Below are positions 58,547-64,000 of a stretch of 64,000 nt of DNA, piece by piece. Within the stretch, counting starts at the first letter, position 1. Every line of letters starts with the position of its first letter. The stretch comes from Flavobacterium palustre (lineage in GTDB: Bacteria; Bacteroidota; Bacteroidia; Flavobacteriales; Flavobacteriaceae), in the NCBI RefSeq assembly GCF_014639535.1, contig NZ_BMGA01000010.1, positions 53,652-117,651 of the forward strand. The letters are read 5' to 3'. The position numbers and the translations under genes are program-made. The notes below the pieces were generated by a model. That model was given only the letters and a program-made list of their open reading frames with translations. It was not told the origin of the DNA and did no database searches.

Positions 58547-59929
58547 ATGTCAAAAATTGAAGATACAATAACTTTGAATCAAGGGAGTACTGTAATCCCA
58601 ATGGTTATTTTAACCAGCTTATTTTTCATATTAGGATTCGTAACCTGGTTGAACGGACCGCTAATTCCATTCTTTGAATTGGCTTGTGAATTAACATCCT
58701 CACAGGCTTATTTTGTGACATTTGCTTTTTACATCGCCTATTTTGTTATGGCTATTCCCTCATCACGGATAATTGAAAATATAGGTTATAAAAATGGAAT
58801 TTCATTTGGCTTGATTACTATTGCCTTTGGTGCTTTCATGTTTTATCCAGCTGCAGAGAGCCGTACCTTCTACTTATTCTTAATAGCACTTTTTATCATG
58901 GGAACAGGTTTGGCCATTTTACAAACTGCAGCAAATCCTTATGTGGTAGTTATTGGACCACGAGAAAGTGCCGCTGCCAGAATCAGCGTACTAGGAATTG
59001 CAAATAAATTAGCAGGCTTTATAGCTCCTCTTGTATTAACTGCTTTAGTATTATCAAATATGCAGGATTACACTGCCGAAAAAATTGCAGCTCTTGACAG
59101 TGTAGCGAAATCAGCAGCTTTGGATACACTCGCACTACAATTACAAACTCCTTATATTTATATGGGAGTTATCATCCTTATTCTGGCTGTACTTGTAAAA
59201 TTCTCTCCTCTACCTGAAATTGATTTGGACAAAGATGGAAATGTGGCACACATGAGTATTTTCAAACAAATCCTAAATACGTTCCAATTTCCTCAATTGG
59301 TTTTAGGAGTAATCACTTTAATGTTATACCTATCTGCCGAAGTTTTGGCGGGAGATTCCATTGGTGGATTTGGTAAACAATTAGGCGTTTACGGTGAAGA
59401 TGGCAATTTTTATTTAAAACTGACTTCATTTACCATGACCGCAATGGTAGTAGGATACATTCTGGGCATTACTCTTATTCCAAAATACATTTCTCAGGTT
59501 CAGGCATTAAAAGCTTCCGGTATTTTAGGTTTGATTCTGGTGCTGCTAATTGTAATAATTTCTCCAAGTATAATAATTCAATTGCCTGGAATTCCTACTT
59601 TACCACTGGTGATTATTTTAGTGGCTCTTATGGGACTTTCTAATGCGCTATGTTGGCCAGCCATTTGGCCTATGGCTTTACAGGATTTAGGCGGATATAC
59701 TAAAATTGCCAGTGCTATATTGATTATGGGAATCATTGGAGGAGCTATTTTTCCATTAGTTTATGGTTCTTTAGTAGAAACAATCAATACAGCTAACGAA
59801 GCAAATGGTGTTGCAACAACAGCTAAGAGTGGTAATCAAATTGCCTATTTAATGTTGTTACCCACCTACCTGATGATTATTTTTTATGCCTTTAAAGGAC
59901 ATAAATACAGAAGCTGGTCAAGAAAATAA
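58547..59929 (+). CDS. FucP/NagP-type sugar MFS transporter
   Basis: The 460-aa protein has about 12 membrane segments (e.g. MVILTSLFFILGFVTWLNGP, LFIMGTGLAILQTAANPYVV). The blocks GFVTWLNG, QTAANPYV and WPAIWPMAL are those of the FucP family of sugar:H+ symporters. A soluble insertion lies at about 180-235. By position it should carry glucosamine/GlcNAc or the unsaturated uronate across the inner membrane; the exact sugar is inferred. Confidence 0.85.
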   Translation: MSKIEDTITLNQGSTVIPMVILTSLFFILGFVTWLNGPLIPFFELACELTSSQAYFVTFAFYIAYFVMAIPSSRIIENIGYKNGISFGLITIAFGAFMFYPAAESRTFYLFLIALFIMGTGLAILQTAANPYVVVIGPRESAAARISVLGIANKLAGFIAPLVLTALVLSNMQDYTAEKIAALDSVAKSAALDTLALQLQTPYIYMGVIILILAVLVKFSPLPEIDLDKDGNVAHMSIFKQILNTFQFPQLVLGVITLMLYLSAEVLAGDSIGGFGKQLGVYGEDGNFYLKLTSFTMTAMVVGYILGITLIPKYISQVQALKASGILGLILVLLIVIISPSIIIQLPGIPTLPLVIILVALMGLSNALCWPAIWPMALQDLGGYTKIASAILIMGIIGGAIFPLVYGSLVETINTANEANGVATTAKSGNQIAYLMLLPTYLMIIFYAFKGHKYRSWSRK

Positions 59930-59965
59930 TTCAAATTAAGAGTAAAGATTATAAAATAAAAAACA

Positions 59966-61891
59966 ATGAAAAGTACAATAGACAAAGCGACAGGATTTGA
60001 AAAACGATTTGAAAATATCAATACGGTTGTTTTCCAAAATTCAACTGAGGCATCTAAAGCTGTGGCTCAAGAAATTGCAGCACTTATCAAATCAAAACAA
60101 GAAAATAACCAATCCTGTATATTAGGTTTAGCAACAGGTTCTTCTCCAAAAGGATTATATGCTGAATTAGTACGTCTTCACAAAGAAGAAGGATTGAGCT
60201 TTAAAAATGTAATCACTTTCAATTTAGATGAATATTATCCAATGGAACCGGATTCTATCAATAGCTATGTGCGATTTATGAAGGAATTGCTATTGGATCA
60301 GGTAGATATTTTACCTGAAAATTATCATATTCCTGATGGAACTTTGTCTAAAGAAGAAATTGCATATTATTGTGCGGATTATGAAGCCAAAATCGAAGCT
60401 TTAGGTGGAATTGATTTGCAAATTCTTGGAATTGGAGGAAACGGTCACATCGGATTTAATGAATCCGGTTCTTTGCAAAATTCAAAAACAAGATTAGTGG
60501 CGCTAGACCACATTACCAGAGTGGCCGCAAGTGGCGATTTCTCTGGATTGAGCAATACCCCAAGAACGGCTATTACCTTAGGAGTAAAAAAAATAATGGA
60601 AGCCAAACAAGTTATCCTGATGGCTTGGGGTGAAGGAAAATCAAACATCATTCAAAAATCGGTTGAAGGCGAAGTGACCAATCAAATTCCAGCTTCCTTT
60701 TTGCAAGAGCATAACAATGCTGTTTTTGTTTTAGACAAAGAAGCTTCTTCTAAACTAACCAGAATCAACAAACCATGGTTAGTTGAAAAAATTGTTTGGA
60801 CGGATAAATTAATTAGAAAAGCCGTTTTAGGCTTAGCATTGGATTTAAAAAAACCAATTTTAATGCTTACCGATGCAGATTATATTGAAAATGGGATGAG
60901 TGATTTATTGGCTGATTCAGGCCCTGCTTATGACATCAATATTAAAATTTTTAATAAACTGCAAAACACCATCACAGGTTGGCCGGGCGGAAAACCTAAT
61001 TCAGATGATGAAAACCGACCTGAAAGAGCCGAACCGGCTAGAAAAAGAGTGTTGCTTTTTAGTCCGCATCCTGATGATGACATTATTAGTATGGGAGGTA
61101 CTTTCATGCGTTTGCAGGAACAAGGTCATGAAGTACACGTAGCCTATCAAACTTCAGGAAATATTGCCGTTGCTGATGATGAAGCTTTACGTTTTGCCAG
61201 TTTTGTAGTGGATTACAATGAAAAATTTGGAATAAAAAATAGTGAAGCCGAAGACATTTACAAAAAGGCTTCTGTCTTTTTAAAGAACAAAAAAGCCAGT
61301 GAAATTGATATTCCGGAAGTTCGTTACATCAAAGGATTGATTAGAAAAGGAGAAGCGCGTGCAACAAGCCATTTTGTTGGATTGCCGGACAGTCAAATTC
61401 ATTTTATGGAACTTCCTTTCTATGAAACAGGAACTATTGAGAAGAAACCTATTGGAAAAGAAGATATCCAAATTACGATGGATTTGATTGAAAAAGTACA
61501 GCCACACCAAATCTATGCTGCCGGTGATTTAGCCGATCCACACGGAACACACAAAGTATGTCTGGATGCTATTTTTGAAGCAGTAAAAAATCTCAAGTCA
61601 AAAGATTTCATGAAAAATTGTTGGGTTTGGTTATACCGAGGAGCCTGGCAAGAATGGGGAATTGACGAAATCGAAATGGCCGTACCAATGAGCCCGGATC
61701 AGGTTTTAACCAAAAGACACGGAATTTTCAAACACCAATCTCAAAAAGACGGTGTGGTATTTCAGGGCACTGATTCCAGAGAATTTTGGCAAAGAGCAGA
61801 AGACAGAAATGCCGAAACGGCACAATTATACAATCAATTAGGTTTAGCTCATTATGCTGCTATGGAAGCATTTGTGAGATGGGAGTTTTAG
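59966..61891 (+). CDS. nagB: NagB-like glucosamine-6-phosphate deaminase fused to a PIG-L deacetylase domain
   Basis: The 641-aa protein has an N-terminal NagB domain (about 20-285) with NLDEYYPM and GIGGNGHIGFNESGS. The C-terminal PIG-L/LmbE domain (about 350-640) has the zinc motif SPHPDDD and the second His in DPHGTH. Classic NagB is about 270 aa; the long form is known in Bacteroidota. One chain could deacetylate an amino-sugar substrate and then deaminate GlcN-6-P to fructose-6-P, but coupling is inferred. It completes the amino-sugar branch of the locus. Confidence 0.85.
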   Translation: MKSTIDKATGFEKRFENINTVVFQNSTEASKAVAQEIAALIKSKQENNQSCILGLATGSSPKGLYAELVRLHKEEGLSFKNVITFNLDEYYPMEPDSINSYVRFMKELLLDQVDILPENYHIPDGTLSKEEIAYYCADYEAKIEALGGIDLQILGIGGNGHIGFNESGSLQNSKTRLVALDHITRVAASGDFSGLSNTPRTAITLGVKKIMEAKQVILMAWGEGKSNIIQKSVEGEVTNQIPASFLQEHNNAVFVLDKEASSKLTRINKPWLVEKIVWTDKLIRKAVLGLALDLKKPILMLTDADYIENGMSDLLADSGPAYDINIKIFNKLQNTITGWPGGKPNSDDENRPERAEPARKRVLLFSPHPDDDIISMGGTFMRLQEQGHEVHVAYQTSGNIAVADDEALRFASFVVDYNEKFGIKNSEAEDIYKKASVFLKNKKASEIDIPEVRYIKGLIRKGEARATSHFVGLPDSQIHFMELPFYETGTIEKKPIGKEDIQITMDLIEKVQPHQIYAAGDLADPHGTHKVCLDAIFEAVKNLKSKDFMKNCWVWLYRGAWQEWGIDEIEMAVPMSPDQVLTKRHGIFKHQSQKDGVVFQGTDSREFWQRAEDRNAETAQLYNQLGLAHYAAMEAFVRWEF

Positions 61892-61913
61892 ATATTTTTA
61901 ATTTGTTGTAGTG

Positions 61914-61941
61914 AAAAATGGGGTTAATCAACCCCATTTTT
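61914..61941 (+). terminator. Terminator of the kduD-transporter-nagB unit
   Basis: AAAAATGGGGTT/AACCCCATTTTT stem with a 4-nt loop and a T run. Confidence 0.9.
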
Positions 61942-62061
61942 TTATTTATAGAAACGAAAAAAGTGTTTTACTTAAACCTTAATTTTATGAAGATAATAAA
62001 TCTGTATATCTTTTTTTGATGATATATTTTATTGCTAATCCAAAATAACAACCAAAAAAGC

Positions 62062-62276
62062 GTTCGACCGTCGAACACTTTAAGCTATTATTAAAGTTAT
62101 ATTCTCCATTTTTAAATACCCCTTTTTTGTGAAAATTCTAAAAAAAGCAAACTTATTAACATTAAAAACAATTTAAAAATAAAATCATGTACAATAATAC
62201 TTACAAAAAAAAGGAATTACGCTATATTTTCCTAAGTTATCCAAGAACATTAATATTAGGTATTAAAGTGTTCGAC
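62062..62276. repeat. Palindrome and 14-bp inverted repeat inside the right end of island 2
   Basis: GTTCGAC-C-GTCGAAC is a perfect palindrome (62062-62076). Its right half, extended to GTCGAACACTTTAA (62070-62083), is repeated in inverted orientation at 62263-62276. Position near the island end suggests recombination or regulatory protein sites. No copy was found near the left end of island 2. No gene is visible in 61942-62624. Confidence 0.6.
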
Positions 62277-62454
62277 TGTAATCCCCTCGACTCCAATAAA
62301 TCAAAACGGAACCAATTATTATCTACTAATTTTCAATAATAAATTAATATCTTTACAAAGTAAATAATAAAAGCTTTGAAAATTCAGTTACCCTATTCTT
62401 CGAAAACAGATGTAAACCCCTTATTTTACTGGGATTATTATAAAGGCTACGGAG

Positions 62455-62466
62455 CCTCTTTCTCCG
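62455..62466 (+). repeat. attR: Degenerate attachment-site copy 3, right end of island 2
   Basis: CCTCTTTCTCCG matches 12 consecutive bases of the att core. It sits in a CGGAG/CTCCG hairpin, and a terminator follows 24 nt later, as after copy 1. The match is short, so this end is less certain. Confidence 0.5.
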
Positions 62467-62489
62467 AGAGCTGAAAAGCAAATGATTAC

Positions 62490-62524
62490 AAAACCCACTA
62501 AATTCAAGGATTTTAGTGAGTTTT
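62490..62524 (+). terminator. Terminator after att copy 3
   Basis: AAACCCACTAAA pairs with TTTAGTGAGTTT around a short loop with one mismatch, then a T run. It may be the original terminator of the tRNA-Ser gene targeted by the islands. Confidence 0.75.
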
Positions 62525-62624
62525 TTCTTTTTATCATATATCAAATTACATTCGTAAACCTAAAGCCAAAAGTTCCTGAACAAACCATAATTAAAACTAT
62601 TAAAAATATTTCAATTGAAGCAAA

Positions 62625-63544
62625 ATGACTTGTGTAACCGGAGTTTCAGGTAACGAAAAATCGACTTTGATTAATGAAACACTCTATCCTATTCTGAATG
62701 CTCATTATTTTAACGATATCAAAAAAACACAGCCTTATAAAAAAATTGAAAGATTAGAACATATTGATAAAGTTATTGATATAGACCAAAGTCCTATTGG
62801 AAGAACTCCGCGTTCGAATCCTGCAACTTACACCGAAGTTTTTACCGAAATTCGAGCTTTGTTTACTAAAACTCCGGAAAGTATGATTCGTGGTTACAAA
62901 GCAGGACGATTTAGTTTTAACGTAGCCGGAGGTCGTTGTGAAACCTGTCAGGGATCTGGAGTTCGCACCATCGAAATGAACTTTTTTACCTGATGTATAT
63001 GTAGAATGCGAAAGCTGTCAGGGGAAGCGTTTCAACAGAGAAACTTTAGAAATTCGCTATAAAGGAAAATCCATTTCAGATGTACTGAATATTACAGTCG
63101 ACGAAGACGTCCCTTTCTTTGAAAATATTCCAAAAATATACCGAAAAATCAAAACGATTCAAGATGTAGAATTAGGATATATCACCTTAGGGCAACAAAG
63201 CTCTCCCCTTTCCGGTAGTGAAGCCCAACGCATCAAACTGGCGAGAATTGTCTAAAAAAGACACCAGAAATACCTTTTATATCCTGGACAAACCTACTAC
63301 AGAATTGCATTTTGAAAACATTCGCTTATTGATGGAAGTAATCAATCAATTAGTCGACAAAGGCAACACCATCCTAATTATTGAACATAATCTGAACGTT
63401 ATCAAACTTGCTGACTACATCATTGACATTGGTCTTAAAGGAGGAAAAGCTAACGGAACCGTTGTCGCCAAAGGAACTCCAGAAGAAGTTGCAAACAACA
63501 AAAAAAGTTACACGGCGAAATTTTTAAAAAAAGATTTGGAATAA
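62625..63544 (+). pseudogene. uvrA: uvrA C-terminal fragment, frameshifted
   Basis: It corresponds to the last third of the excinuclease ATPase UvrA. A T insertion near 62985 and a 2-nt loss near 63250 break the frame. Key motifs are damaged: Walker A reads GVSGNEKST instead of GVSGSGKST, the signature LSGSEAQR instead of LSGGEAQR, and Walker B has LDKPTTELH instead of LDEPTTGLH. The zinc-finger cysteines ([17 protein letters not shown]) remain. It is dead and lies just outside island 2. Confidence 0.88.
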
Positions 63545-63860
63545 CAGAATTTCGCTTTAGTAATGATTATATTTAAAATTAAATTGAAAAAAAATTGATT
63601 CTACTGATGGATGACTAATCAGTAATAAATTATATAAATACAAAAAATGAGAAGCAATACTATCCGTAAAGTATAAACAGCCTTCTTTATAAGTCTATTT
63701 AGAGGTGACAGAAATATAGAATTCTTCCTATTTAGACCAACTATCTTTATTCGTAAATTTTACATCCCACAGGTTTTGGGATTGATCCCTTTTGAACCTG
63801 ATCCCTCATCCCTTCCATTTCCATCCCTAACACAGTCATAATGAAATAAGAGATTAAAAA

Positions 63861-63895
63861 AAAACTCCAATTAGGATACAACTAATTGGAGTTTT
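63861..63895 (-). terminator. Terminator of the tRNA-Leu gene
   Basis: AAAACTCCAATTAG/CTAATTGGAGTTTT perfect 14-bp stem, T run on the minus strand, starting 3 nt after the tRNA. No gene is seen between 63545 and this hairpin. Confidence 0.9.
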
Positions 63896-63897
63896 AG

Positions 63898-63983
63898 TAC
63901 TCAGAGCGGGACTTGAACCCGCACGAACATTGCTGTTCACTGGATTTTAAGTCCAGCGTGTCTACCAATTTCACCATCCGAGC
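63898..63983 (-). tRNA. tRNA-Leu (anticodon UAA)
   Basis: The 86-nt cloverleaf on the minus strand has acceptor GCTCGGA pairing with TCTGAGT (G-T wobbles included), anticodon arm CTGGA-CTTAAAA-TCCAG with anticodon TAA, a long class II variable arm (TGAACAGCAATGTTCG) and T-loop GTTCAAGTC. The discriminator is A and CCA is not encoded. Confidence 0.95.
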
Positions 63984-64000
63984 ATTCTATTCTTGTGGTA

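Noticed and set aside
62353-62544. 63-codon minus-strand frame over att copy 3
   Set aside because: Lies across the att relic and the terminator; lysine-rich translation of AT-rich DNA.

Overview
The window looks like a chromosome segment of a Flavobacterium-like member of the Bacteroidota. The evidence is its AT-rich composition, SusC/SusD proteins, hybrid two-component regulators, C-terminal type IX secretion (T9SS) sorting domains, RteC, Bacteroidota-type tyrosine recombinases, and starts without Shine-Dalgarno sites. No strain or species can be named from sequence alone.

The main structural feature is a stack of two integrative islands. A 19-bp sequence resembling the 3' end of a tRNA-Ser gene occurs at 9-27 and exactly again at 32339-32357; a degenerate 12-bp match lies at 62455-62466. 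Each copy is followed within about 6-25 bp by a rho-independent terminator, and copies 1 and 2 are then followed by a tyrosine recombinase gene (276-1523; 32952-34172). Island 1 also has a ~31-bp imperfect repeat just inside each end, a likely integrase arm site. The left copy cannot form a tRNA T-arm, so a further island may lie upstream.

Island 1 (about 9-32357) has a mobility module on the left: integrase, RteC-like regulator, excisionase-like HTH, a replication-type protein, a DnaC-like ATPase and a decayed remnant. Its cargo (5.3-28.3 kb, all minus strand) targets pectin or rhamnogalacturonan-I carrying galactan/arabinogalactan side chains: a hybrid two-component regulator (HTCS), a T9SS-secreted PL4 rhamnogalacturonan lyase, an FN3 lipoprotein, two GH2 enzymes, a FAS1 lipoprotein, GH28, GH106 and GH43. 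It has no SusC/SusD pair. The right side (28.3-32.1 kb) holds a GC-rich non-coding block and a small cassette of unknown function that resembles a phage lysis module.

Island 2 (about 32358-62466) carries a nearly self-contained heparin/heparan sulfate utilisation locus on the plus strand: GH88 unsaturated glucuronyl hydrolase, a heparin-lyase-I-like T9SS protein, PL12 heparinase III, SusC, SusD, a small secreted protein, a 6-O-type sulfatase, a PL15-type lyase, an HTCS, a DUF4861 protein, then KduD, a FucP/NagP-type sugar transporter and a NagB-PIG-L fusion. In outline, surface lyases cut the chain, SusCD imports oligosaccharides, periplasmic lyases, sulfatase and GH88 finish depolymerisation, and KduD and NagB feed the unsaturated uronate and glucosamine into central metabolism.

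Right of island 2 lie a frameshifted uvrA fragment and a tRNA-Leu(UAA) gene on the minus strand. Repeated promoter-region motifs, one pair in each island, are candidate operators for the two HTCS regulators.
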